Shown one piece after another: positions 1 through 6,599 of a DNA stretch of 9,726 nt (positions within the stretch are counted from its first letter, which is position 1; the number at the start of each line of letters is the position of its first letter). Location of the stretch: positions 1-9,726 of the forward strand of contig SVJI01000044.1 of the NCBI GenBank assembly GCA_015069065.1, given 5' to 3'. Position numbers and translations under genes: made by a program. A model generated the notes under the pieces. It was not told the DNA's origin. It worked only from the letters and a program-made list of their open reading frames with translations, and ran no database searches. This DNA is from Oscillospiraceae bacterium (GTDB taxonomy: Bacteria > Bacillota > Clostridia > UMGS1883).

Positions 1-576
1 TACAATAAGTATCGCCATGCTAACAAGTCCAACGATGATTGCCTGATAGTTAACCGTGGAAATATTTTCAAAAAACACTTCGAGCTTTTCCATGGTTTCA
101 ACAGGCTTTTCACCGCCCTGATATATTACGCCGAAAAAGTCCTTCATCTGACCGATGACTATTGTTACGGCAATACCTGCTGTAAATCCTGTTGTTATGG
201 TGTATGGAATATATTTAATCAAGCTGCCGAGCTTAAAAACACCCATGAGGATAAGGAAAACACCTGCCATCAGCGTTGCAAGCACCAATCCCTCCATGCC
301 ATTTTTAGCAACAACCCCTGCAACGATAGTCGCAAAAGCCGCCGTCGGGCCTGCAATCTGCACACTGCTGCCGCCCAGCATTGAAATAAGAAAGCCTGCC
401 ACAATCGCGGTATATAAGCCCTCCTCAGGACCTACACCCGATGCCAGTGCCAGTGCAATCGAAAGAGGCAAGGCTATAATTGCAACAATTATTCCCGCAA
501 CAACATCCTTCAGGAATTTTTCTTTACTGTAATTACTCATAGATGAAAATAGCATTGGTTTAAATTCATTCATCAT
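1..576 (-). CDS. SulP family anion permease, N-terminal 192 residues (partial)
   Basis: Inner-membrane secondary transporter of the SulP family (sulfate, bicarbonate or other anions; substrate not decidable here). The visible part reads from an ATG at 574-576 to the window edge without a stop; the C-terminal part, including any STAS domain, is missing. Family signatures are clear: a first hydrophobic helix at about residues 25-47 with LPLSIALALASG, then GLYTAIVAGF (53-62), GGSSVQIAGPTAAF (68-81) and IPYTITTGFTAGIAV (123-137). The start was chosen because AGGGAGG on the minus strand (584-590) sits 7 bases before a double ATG (MMNEF); the later ATG at residue 13 has no comparable site. The short polar N-terminus agrees with SulP proteins. 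It lies downstream of the MFS gene on the same strand but has its own promoter (660-688). The leader holds a terminator hairpin, so expression may be attenuated. Confidence 0.9.
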   Translation of the reverse strand, partial: MMNEFKPMLFSSMSNYSKEKFLKDVVAGIIVAIIALPLSIALALASGVGPEEGLYTAIVAGFLISMLGGSSVQIAGPTAAFATIVAGVVAKNGMEGLVLATLMAGVFLILMGVFKLGSLIKYIPYTITTGFTAGIAVTIVIGQMKDFFGVIYQGGEKPVETMEKLEVFFENISTVNYQAIIVGLVSMAILIV

Positions 577-608
577 CAATCTTCCTCCCTGTCACCAATA
601 TTACTCTC

Positions 609-648
609 AAAAACTTCTTAAAAAGCCCCGTTCCGCAGAACGGGGCTT
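609..648 (-). terminator. Rho-independent terminator in the MFS-SulP gap
   Basis: On the minus strand an 11-bp perfect stem, AAGCCCCGTTC with GAACGGGGCTT (arms 638-648 and 623-633), closes a 4-base loop and runs into a T-rich tail (TTTTT, then another TTTTT at 609-613). It ends transcripts of the MFS gene (stop at 707). It also lies downstream of the predicted SulP promoter, inside the SulP leader, so it could act as an attenuator or as a 5'-terminal stem-loop. Confidence 0.8.
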
Positions 649-653
649 GGACT

Positions 654-688
654 GTGTATATTATACACCGATTTTTTGGGTTATTCAA
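654..688 (-). promoter_or_regulatory. Predicted sigma-A promoter of the SulP gene with overlapping dyad
   Basis: On the minus strand TTGAAT (683-688) and TATAAT (660-665) are separated by exactly 17 bases, directly after the MFS stop codon. The -10 box is embedded in a perfect 7-bp dyad with one central base, GTGTATA-N-TATACAC (654-668), which is a possible operator. The expected transcript start is near 652-653, only about 5 bases before the hairpin at 623-648. The boxes are seen; regulator binding is inference. Confidence 0.65.
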
Positions 689-706
689 CATATTTTTACA
701 AAAAAA

Positions 707-1909
707 TCAGCTCATGTACTTAGATTTGAAAGGTTTTGCGTATAAAATGCAGATTAATCCCCCAAAAAGCGCGGTGGCAATCCATGTTCCGAGGGTGAAC
801 GTCCAACCCCACCTTTCAGCCATAAAAGCGATTCCATAAGTGGAAATCGCACTGCCGATATATGTACAGCAATTTATAATTCCCGATACTGTAGACACAT
901 TTCCCGATTTATTGAAAAAGGATGGCACCATACTAATCAGCATCATATTAACGCCATGCATACAGCCTGTCAAAATCGCCGAAAGAAGTACAGAAAGAGC
1001 AGCGTTTCTGCCTGTTATCAAGGAAAGTGCACACGCCGCTATTGTACCTGCGCAAAAAAAGGCACCTGCACATGTAAGGGGATTTGTCAGTTTTTTTACA
1101 TACAGATATGTGGAAAGATGGAAGCATACGATACTGAAAACCGGAAGGATTACACCGCTCAGAATCGAAATAATATTGCTGATATTATAGGTTTCTGCTA
1201 TGTATGACGGCATCCAGGTAGTCACACCGTCCTTAAGCATGCCCTGTAAAATCACGGCAAGCATTACAGCAATCATAATCGGTGAAAATATGGGCATTTT
1301 CTTTTTTGCACTATAATCCGCCTTTACGCTGCTAACCACAGCTACATCTTCGCAATATTTATTCCAAATGAATATCATAAATATACCGCAAAGAGCAGAA
1401 AAGAAAAATACAGATTTCCACCCGAATGATGATATAAGTATTGGCGAAACAAGGTATATTGCAATCGTTCCCAGAGAGCTTCCCCACGAAACTTTTACAA
1501 CTGCTTCCTTATAATCATCCTGCGACAAACGCATTACCATAAGCTTTACCATGGGCGGCCACATAAAGCTCTGCGCAAAGCCATTCACGCACCACACTGC
1601 AAGCATCTGGTACGGACCTTGACACAGAGGAATCATAATATTCATCAAAACAGTCACGGTAAGTCCGTAAAAAACCAGTTTTTTAGGAGAAAACCTATCT
1701 CCCAGAACACCGCTTATGACCTGACCTGCACCGTACGTCACAAAGCTGCCTGTAAGAGCCAGAGAAAGCATACTCTTTGAATATCCTGTGGACTCTACCA
1801 TGGCAGAAATTACTGCACCGTAGTTTATACGAGTCAGGTAGCTTACCATATATGTTGCTGCCAACAGTATTGCAAAAAAGTTTATTTCACGTCTGTTTGT
1901 TAGCTTCAT
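707..1909 (-). CDS. MFS transporter, organophosphate:phosphate antiporter-like
   Basis: Membrane transporter of the major facilitator superfamily, 400 residues with about 12 hydrophobic segments, the usual length. Helix 1 (about residues 11-33) carries YLTRINYGAV, placing an Arg-x-Asn where GlpT/UhpC-type organophosphate antiporters have their phosphate-binding arginine. The loop after helix 2 has the MFS motif A relative GVLGDRFSPKK (68-77). The product therefore most resembles the OPA group (glycerol-3-phosphate, hexose-phosphate or related sensors/transporters); the true substrate is unknown. The frame is open further upstream to a TTG at 1925-1927, but that TTG lies within the GCAGGGGAG stretch that serves as ribosome site for the ATG at 1907-1909, so the ATG is preferred. 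It follows the TRAP genes, separated by a terminator, and precedes the SulP gene. I see no convincing promoter of its own in the 45 bases between that terminator and the start. Confidence 0.88.
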   Translation of the reverse strand: MKLTNRREINFFAILLAATYMVSYLTRINYGAVISAMVESTGYSKSMLSLALTGSFVTYGAGQVISGVLGDRFSPKKLVFYGLTVTVLMNIMIPLCQGPYQMLAVWCVNGFAQSFMWPPMVKLMVMRLSQDDYKEAVVKVSWGSSLGTIAIYLVSPILISSFGWKSVFFFSALCGIFMIFIWNKYCEDVAVVSSVKADYSAKKKMPIFSPIMIAVMLAVILQGMLKDGVTTWMPSYIAETYNISNIISILSGVILPVFSIVCFHLSTYLYVKKLTNPLTCAGAFFCAGTIAACALSLITGRNAALSVLLSAILTGCMHGVNMMLISMVPSFFNKSGNVSTVSGIINCCTYIGSAISTYGIAFMAERWGWTFTLGTWIATALFGGLICILYAKPFKSKYMS

Positions 1910-1916
1910 TGTTTTT

Positions 1917-1922
1917 CTCCCC
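1917..1922 (-). promoter_or_regulatory. Ribosome binding site deciding the MFS start
   Basis: GGGGAG on the minus strand, 7 bases before the ATG at 1907-1909. It rules against the upstream in-frame TTG at 1925-1927, which it overlaps. Confidence 0.75.
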
Positions 1923-1946
1923 TGCAAGTATTTATACCGTTTCCCT

Positions 1947-1990
1947 AAGAAAAGTGCGAAGATATACCTTTTTCCGATATATCTTCACAC
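1947..1990 (-). terminator. Terminator after the TRAP permease gene
   Basis: A 13-bp stem on the minus strand (arms 1978-1990 and 1954-1966, GTGTGAAGATATA with TATATCTTCGCAC) encloses an 11-base loop and is followed by TTTTCTT (1947-1953). One pair is G-U when read on the minus strand but would be a C-A mismatch on the plus strand, which supports minus-strand use. It lies 23 bases past the TRAP permease stop codon. Confidence 0.75.
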
Positions 1991-2012
1991 CATGATAAGA
2001 TTTCTTTTTATA

Positions 2013-3953
2013 TTATAAGGAGTTTTTCTTCTTTGTAATAAACTGAAGAATAACTACAACTGCCACAAGGGTTATTCCGATTACATCCGTAACAAATCCA
2101 GGATAAATCAGCATCAATCCGCCCACAAGACTTACTATTCTCTGATACCACGGCATATGGCGCATCAAATATCCCTCCAAGGATGCAGATACAGCAAAAA
2201 TGCCTATCAGGGATGTAATACTAATCTGAATAATTTCCCATACACCTGTATCTATAAAGAGCATCGCAGGATTGAGTGCAAATATGTACGGAACGATAAA
2301 TGCTCCAACTGCAAGCTTTGTGGCAGTAACCGCTGTTTTCATCGGGTTAGCCTGTGCAATTGCTGCACCTGCGTAAGCTGCCAGTGCCACAGGCGGAGTC
2401 AGGTCAGCTACGATACCAAAATAAAATACAAAGAAATGCGCCGCAATGGCAGGCACACCCATACGAACAAGAATAGGGGCGCAGGTAGCCGCCATTATGC
2501 AGTAATTAGCCGTGGTCGGAACACCCATACCCAAGACAATACAGCACAGCATTGTTAAAAACAGTGCTATTATGACCTCACTGCCCGCTAATGCTACAAT
2601 TCCGTTAATCATCATGTTTGCAAGACCTGTCATTGTGATAGTTCCTGCGATAATACCTGCAACACCACAGGCTGCTGCGACAGCAATCATTCCCTGACCG
2701 CCGGCTGCGAGAGCTTCCCACACCTTTACAGGGGTTATACGGTTTTCTTTATTCAAAAGGCTTACTGCAATCGCTACAACAATAGCAATGGCTGCAGCAT
2801 ATTGAATTGAACGCTGACTGGTACCTACAAGGTAGATAAGTATAATCAGCGGAAGCAGGAGGTACGACTGCTTAAGCAGAGGAAGAAACTTCGGTAGTTC
2901 CTCCTTTGTAAGTCCGCGCAGTCCCTCTTTCTTAGCCTCCAGATGCACCGATATAAAAACACCTGCAAAATACAAAACCGCCGGCAGGATTGCCCGCACA
3001 ACAATATTACTGTAGGGCACACCAACGTAATCTGCCATCAAAAATGCAGCTGCACCCATAATTGGGGGCATTATCTGTCCGCCTGTAGATGCTGATGCCT
3101 CCGCAGCGGCTGCAAACTCAGGCTTATAGCCTGTTTTTTTCATAAGAGGAATTGTGACAGAGCCTGAACCTACGGTATTTGCAACAGATGAACCTGAAAC
3201 CATACCCTCCATCGCACTGGCTACAACTGCAACCTTGGCAGGACCACCCGAAAATCCTCCGACAACTGCATTGGAAATCTGAATGAAGAACTCCGCTATT
3301 CCTGTTCGTTCCAGAAATGCGCCAAATATAATAAATACTACTATAAATTTAGAGCAAACGTTTATCGGCGTGGATAAAACGCCCTCTTTACCATAAAAGA
3401 GGTAATGAACAACATAATTAAGCTTACCCCACATGGTAGGATTGGAGAGTCCCCATATAAGGGCATAAACGATAAAACAGCTCGCCACAATAACGATGGG
3501 AAGTCCCACGCTGCGGCGGCACACCTCTGCCAAGGATATAATTCCTACAATGCCGATTATAATCTGATACCATGCAAAATTACTTCCCTGCTGAATTATA
3601 GTCATAGCATTTGCCGCATAATACAAAAATGCACCTGTACCGCATATCATCAGCACAACGTCATACCACGGCATATAATTGGCACGCTGACGCCCTTTTT
3701 TCGCAGGATAAACCAGATAACCCAAAAGCACAATAAATGCCACAAATGTAGTTAACCTCAACTCCTCGAGCCAGCTGGCAAATAATGTTACATAAATACA
3801 AAACAGAGAAAAAATTGCCAAAACACAGTTTACTGCAATTTTCGGCTTTCCCTCCCAAACTCTGGTGTTAGACTCACGGTCAAACTTTTGCATAACTGCC
3901 TCTAAATCCATAGGCTGTGCAGTTTCCGAAACCGCCTTTTTCCTGAAAAACAC
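2013..3953 (-). CDS. TRAP transporter fused membrane subunit (DctQM type, TAXI-associated)
   Basis: Membrane component of a tripartite ATP-independent periplasmic (TRAP) transporter, 646 residues, which imports the ligand delivered by the lipoprotein receptor encoded just upstream, driven by an ion gradient. A polar N-terminus (1-40) is followed by a small DctQ-like region of four helices (about 45-190) and a large DctM-like region (about 195-560), including GGFSGGPAKVAVVASAMEG, GSVTIPLMKKTGY, and the AAEASASTGGQIMPPIMGAAAF stretch characteristic of TRAP large subunits, as well as GMGVPTTANYCI. The C-terminal 80 residues carry more helices, resembling the DUF3394-like tail of fused TRAP permeases. 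Fusion of Q and M parts is typical for TAXI systems. The start is a GTG at 3951-3953, set by AAGGAGG 9 bases upstream. Substrate is not readable; TAXI systems have been linked to dicarboxylates and amino acids. Confidence 0.93.
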   Translation of the reverse strand: MFFRKKAVSETAQPMDLEAVMQKFDRESNTRVWEGKPKIAVNCVLAIFSLFCIYVTLFASWLEELRLTTFVAFIVLLGYLVYPAKKGRQRANYMPWYDVVLMICGTGAFLYYAANAMTIIQQGSNFAWYQIIIGIVGIISLAEVCRRSVGLPIVIVASCFIVYALIWGLSNPTMWGKLNYVVHYLFYGKEGVLSTPINVCSKFIVVFIIFGAFLERTGIAEFFIQISNAVVGGFSGGPAKVAVVASAMEGMVSGSSVANTVGSGSVTIPLMKKTGYKPEFAAAAEASASTGGQIMPPIMGAAAFLMADYVGVPYSNIVVRAILPAVLYFAGVFISVHLEAKKEGLRGLTKEELPKFLPLLKQSYLLLPLIILIYLVGTSQRSIQYAAAIAIVVAIAVSLLNKENRITPVKVWEALAAGGQGMIAVAAACGVAGIIAGTITMTGLANMMINGIVALAGSEVIIALFLTMLCCIVLGMGVPTTANYCIMAATCAPILVRMGVPAIAAHFFVFYFGIVADLTPPVALAAYAGAAIAQANPMKTAVTATKLAVGAFIVPYIFALNPAMLFIDTGVWEIIQISITSLIGIFAVSASLEGYLMRHMPWYQRIVSLVGGLMLIYPGFVTDVIGITLVAVVVILQFITKKKNSL

Positions 3954-3962
3954 CCTGTATCT

Positions 3963-3969
3963 CCTCCTT
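3963..3969 (-). promoter_or_regulatory. Ribosome binding site for a GTG start (TRAP permease)
   Basis: A full AAGGAGG on the minus strand lies 9 bases before the GTG at 3951-3953. The next in-frame ATG (residue 15) has no such site, so a GTG start is likely. Confidence 0.7.
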
Positions 3970-3985
3970 AGGCAACATATTGAAA

Positions 3986-4013
3986 TGGCTGCGGCGAAAT
4001 ATCGTCGCAGCCA
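3986..4013 (-). promoter_or_regulatory. Intercistronic hairpin between TAXI receptor and TRAP permease genes
   Basis: An 11-bp stem (arms 4003-4013 and 3986-3996, TGGCTGCGACG with CGCCGCAGCCA on the minus strand, one G-U pair) with a 6-base loop, 20 bases past the receptor stop codon. The bases after it (ATTTCAATATG) form only a weak T tract. It may be a leaky terminator or an RNA-stabilising 3' end that gives more receptor than permease, a stoichiometry expected of binding-protein transporters. Structure seen; role inferred. Confidence 0.55.
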
Positions 4014-4033
4014 ATAAAGTCAGCGTGACTAAA

Positions 4034-4993
4034 TCAGTCTACTGCTACCGTAACACCTTTTTCCTCAAAGTACTTTGCAGCACCCTTGTGGAAAGGAATA
4101 GTCATACCGTCTGTTGCATTTTCTATACTAAGCTCTGCGCCCTTAGCATTCTCTGCAGTAATTGCCTCGATATTGTCGAAAATAGCTGCTGTCAGCTTAT
4201 ACACATCATCCTCAGATGCATCTGCATTTACAATCAAAGTAGCTTTAACTGTAACTGTCTTAACTGCTTCCTTCTGACCGGCATAAGTTCCTGCAGGAAC
4301 TTCATAAACAGTGTAGAAAGGACACTCTGCCATCAGCTTTTCAGCAACCTCTCCATCAATGGGAACGAGGTATGCACTGTTTGTAGTACAAAGCTCTGTA
4401 ATCGCAGGAGTAGGAGCCCCTGCTACAATAAATGCAGCATCAATCTTACCGTCCTTAAGTGCATCGGCACTGTCTGCAAAGGACTGGTACTGTGCTTTAA
4501 TATCCTTTTCTGTGAGTCCTGCTGCGTTTAAAACATCAATCGCATTAAAATACACACCTGAACCGGGAGCGCCGATAGATACTGACCTGCCCTTAAGGTC
4601 CTTAACACTCTTGATCGCAGGGTCCATTGTTACGAGCTGTACAGATTCAGCGTACAATCCCGCAACTGTGCGGAAAGAATCCACCTTACCCTCTTCCTCA
4701 AAGGAACGAGTACCATCCCAAGCATATGCCATAACGTCTGACTGAACTGTACCGAGCTGATAGTTTCCTGCATCGATACCCTGAATATTAGCCTTTGAAC
4801 CGTCGGTAGAAACAACAGTTACATTTATTCCTGCATTATTCTTGATATACTGACCAAGCACACCGCCGTATCCGTAATATGTACCTGCGGTACCACCTGT
4901 ACCCATTGTCATTTTTGTACCGACAGAACCGCCGCATGCTGACAATGCAACAACCATCATAAGTGTCAGCACAATTGCAATAATCTTTTTCAT
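4034..4993 (-). CDS. TAXI family TRAP transporter solute-binding lipoprotein
   Basis: Extracytoplasmic receptor of a TRAP transporter, anchored to the outer face of the membrane, 319 residues. It has a lysine-led signal peptide with a lipobox ending LSAC, so Cys20 is the predicted lipidated residue. The mature part begins with MTMGTGGTAGTYYGYGGVLGQYI (about 28-50), the start typical of the TAXI (TRAP-associated extracytoplasmic immunogenic) family, followed by NIQGIDAGNYQLGTVQSDVMAYAW, the IKSVKDLKGRSVSIGAPGSGVYFNA block and a C-terminal helix-rich lobe. The start at 4991-4993 is supported by AAGGAGG 7 bases upstream. The frame stays open upstream to 5068, but that extension runs through the promoter and is not likely translated. 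It is the first gene of a two-gene operon with the fused TRAP permease, 80 bases apart. Ligand unknown. Confidence 0.95.
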   Translation of the reverse strand: MKKIIAIVLTLMMVVALSACGGSVGTKMTMGTGGTAGTYYGYGGVLGQYIKNNAGINVTVVSTDGSKANIQGIDAGNYQLGTVQSDVMAYAWDGTRSFEEEGKVDSFRTVAGLYAESVQLVTMDPAIKSVKDLKGRSVSIGAPGSGVYFNAIDVLNAAGLTEKDIKAQYQSFADSADALKDGKIDAAFIVAGAPTPAITELCTTNSAYLVPIDGEVAEKLMAECPFYTVYEVPAGTYAGQKEAVKTVTVKATLIVNADASEDDVYKLTAAIFDNIEAITAENAKGAELSIENATDGMTIPFHKGAAKYFEEKGVTVAVD

Positions 4994-5000
4994 ATTAAAC

Positions 5001-5007
5001 CCTCCTT
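5001..5007 (-). promoter_or_regulatory. Ribosome binding site deciding the TAXI receptor start
   Basis: AAGGAGG on the minus strand, 7 bases before the ATG at 4991-4993. It places the start directly before the signal peptide and rejects the longer open frame. Confidence 0.85.
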
Positions 5008-5039
5008 GTTTTAGGACAATAAATATATCCCTGATTATA

Positions 5040-5068
5040 ATTATACAACAACGCTCGTATTTTTTCAA
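5040..5068 (-). promoter_or_regulatory. Sigma-A promoter of the TAXI-TRAP operon
   Basis: TTGAAA (5063-5068) and TATAAT (5040-5045) on the minus strand are separated by 17 bases. The predicted transcript start near 5033 leaves a leader of about 40 bases before the receptor gene. The -10 box is part of a 10-bp palindrome, TATAATTATA, which may be only AT-rich chance. No leader structure is evident. Confidence 0.8.
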
Positions 5069-5088
5069 TAGTCTTATTCCATTTTTTG

Positions 5089-5141
5089 CAATAAATATAG
5101 CAGATGCGAAAAACTCCTTTTCACACCTGCTATATTTATTG
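5089..5141 (-). terminator. Long hairpin terminator after the DUF2383-like gene
   Basis: Two 24-base arms (5118-5141 and 5089-5112) pair around a 5-base loop, starting only 7 bases past the stop codon of the upstream gene. On the minus strand all positions pair, two of them as G-U; on the plus strand these become C-A mismatches, so the structure is fitted to minus-strand RNA. The outer stem is A/U-rich (CAATAAATATAG), so the T tract is largely inside the stem; behind it comes CAAAAAATGG, which is not a T tail. It also insulates the TAXI-TRAP promoter. Confidence 0.65.
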
Positions 5142-5148
5142 TGGTCAA

Positions 5149-5583
5149 TCAGAGAAACTTTCTGATATCAACCGTCAGCTTCTCCTCCAGATTTATCAGA
5201 CGCTTTGTAATATCCTTTGAAACCTCGTCTGCAGCCTTATATTTATTCAAATATTTATTGAGTGATTTTACACCCATGTTACATCCGTCAGTAATCAGGT
5301 CTGCCACTGTGTGATCAGAATCGTTGACAACCATTTTTACATTGGTTTTCAGCCACGACATTCCCTTTGCAATAGGGGCAGGCTCTTTTCCGTCATCCTT
5401 ATACTCATCCAGAAGTTCTCCTATCTCCCTATCCAGCTTCTCATGCTCCTCCTTACATTTGTCAAGAAGCTCTCTCAGTTCACCCGAACCTGCATATTCC
5501 AAAACATCCTTGATAGAAGATACTCCCATCTTAACTCCTGCATCGCATTCTCTCAGCAGCTTTATTGTATCCTGTTCAACCAT
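5149..5583 (-). CDS. Small helical protein, DUF2383/ferritin-like (hypothetical)
   Basis: A 144-residue soluble protein without signal peptide, predicted almost wholly helical, with the layout of a four-helix bundle: helices at about 3-30, 34-62, 90-115 and 118-143, with a linker containing GMSWLKTNVK (74-83). Length and helix order resemble the DUF2383/ferritin-like group, an assignment from general appearance only. The two halves look like a duplication: CDAGVKMG at 13-20 matches CNMGVKSL at 101-108, each starting a helical hairpin that ends in charged LEE/KEE-type helices. A classical ferritin ExxH pair is not seen, so metal binding is doubtful. The ATG at 5581-5583 is chosen because GGGGA lies just before it and the longer frame starts with a GTG lacking a site. 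It is last in the amidase-RluA-DUF run, 93 bases after the RluA gene with no terminator between. Function unknown. Confidence 0.8.
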   Translation of the reverse strand: MVEQDTIKLLRECDAGVKMGVSSIKDVLEYAGSGELRELLDKCKEEHEKLDREIGELLDEYKDDGKEPAPIAKGMSWLKTNVKMVVNDSDHTVADLITDGCNMGVKSLNKYLNKYKAADEVSKDITKRLINLEEKLTVDIRKFL

Positions 5584-5676
5584 ATTTCCCCAATCCTTTC
5601 CAAAACTTTCTTTTTCAGGATTATTTTTCCCAATATTTGTAAAAATAACCGCATAAAAGTTCAGAAGTTGCACTTT

Positions 5677-6546
5677 TCACATCAATTTAATCATATCTTC
5701 AGGAATGGGCGCTTCAAAGGACACTTTTTTCCTGCTCATGGGGTGAAAAAATGTAATCCTACGGCAATGTAGGCGTGTTTTTCCATCCTCTTGTATTTCT
5801 GAATAAAGTGCGTCACCATATATCGGTGTCCCGATATAATTCATATGAACACGCAGCTGATGAGTCCGCCCAGTAACAGGAAAAAGCTTCACCATTGAAA
5901 GTCCGTCCTTTACCATTTCCACCGCATAATTTGTTATAGCTTCCTTTCCGTCATCACAGACACAGCGTCGCACTTCGGATGGCTCTGCTCTTTTAATAGA
6001 GGCAGAAATTGTCCCTGTTTTCGGATTTGGCACACCATTTACTACAGCAACATATTCCTTATGTATGCGCCCAGAGCTAATATCATCTGTCAAAAGCTTT
6101 GCCGCATGGGTGTTTTTCGCAACAAGTACAACACCTGATGTATCCTTGTCAAGACGTGTTATAGCATGAAACGCCGCACCAATGCAGTTTAAATGATGCA
6201 CTACTGCATTGGCGAGAGTATTAGTTGTATGCCTACGCGACGGATGCGTAGGCATACAGCGCGGTTTATTGATAATTACGATGTCCTCGTCCTCATAAAG
6301 TATATCAAGCGGAATATCTGACGGAATAATATTTTTCGACTCCCTGTCATGAATTGTCACAGCAAGCACGTCCCCTGTATTCACTGTATCTACAAGGGTT
6401 ACCTGTTTTTCATTCAGCATAATTGCATTTTCAATTCTTTTGAGTCGTTTTATGAGAGTAGATGATAGCCCCAGATGCTTTTCCAGAACGTATCCTATTC
6501 TTTTCCCATTCAGAGTATCATCAATTTCCACAGTTATCTTTTTCAT
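5677..6546 (-). CDS. RluA-family 23S rRNA/tRNA pseudouridine synthase
   Basis: Isomerises specific uridines of rRNA or tRNA to pseudouridine in the cytoplasm. The 289-residue product has an S4-like N-terminal segment (about 13-65), the motif INKPRCMPTHPS (92-103), and the catalytic block ITRLDKDTSGVVLVAKN (129-145), in which Asp133 is the expected nucleophile. Later come GRIHKEYVAVVNG (159-171) and GRTHQLRVHMNYIGTPIYGD (226-245), all hallmarks of RluA/RluC/RluD enzymes. Which uridine it modifies cannot be read from the sequence. The ATG at 6544-6546 is preferred, with GGTGA 5 bases upstream; GTG codons at 6553-6558 lack a site. A strong promoter (6571-6599) lies inside the end of the amidase gene, so it can be expressed alone as well as by read-through. 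Confidence 0.93.
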   Translation of the reverse strand: MKKITVEIDDTLNGKRIGYVLEKHLGLSSTLIKRLKRIENAIMLNEKQVTLVDTVNTGDVLAVTIHDRESKNIIPSDIPLDILYEDEDIVIINKPRCMPTHPSRRHTTNTLANAVVHHLNCIGAAFHAITRLDKDTSGVVLVAKNTHAAKLLTDDISSGRIHKEYVAVVNGVPNPKTGTISASIKRAEPSEVRRCVCDDGKEAITNYAVEMVKDGLSMVKLFPVTGRTHQLRVHMNYIGTPIYGDALYSEIQEDGKTRLHCRRITFFHPMSRKKVSFEAPIPEDMIKLM

Positions 6547-6570
6547 ATTTGTCACCACGCTTTACATAAC

Positions 6571-6599
6571 ATTATATCACCACGTTCTCACACCGTCAA
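6571..6599 (-). promoter_or_regulatory. Promoter of the RluA-family gene within the amidase gene end
   Basis: TTGACG (6594-6599) and TATAAT (6571-6576) on the minus strand, 17 bases apart. The -35 box lies in the last codons of the Amidase_6 gene and the -10 box follows its stop codon. The predicted start near 6564 leaves a leader of about 18 bases, just enough for the GGTGA site. Confidence 0.75.

Noticed and set aside
155..532. Plus-strand open frame of 125 codons
   Set aside because: It lies opposite the SulP gene, which has the family motifs; the plus frame has none.
3980..4531. Open frame of 183 codons on the plus strand within the TAXI receptor gene
   Set aside because: It is rich in Cys, Ser and Asn without any family motif, lacks a ribosome site, and lies opposite a clear lipoprotein gene. 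It is a shadow frame.
4994..5068. Upstream extension of the TAXI receptor frame
   Set aside because: It would be translated from the promoter itself and would put 25 residues before a perfect signal peptide that already has its own AAGGAGG site.
5311..5772. Plus-strand open frames opposite the DUF2383-like gene and RluA gene end
   Set aside because: Low-complexity Ser/Leu/Phe-rich reading with no motif or ribosome site; antisense shadows of two well-supported genes.
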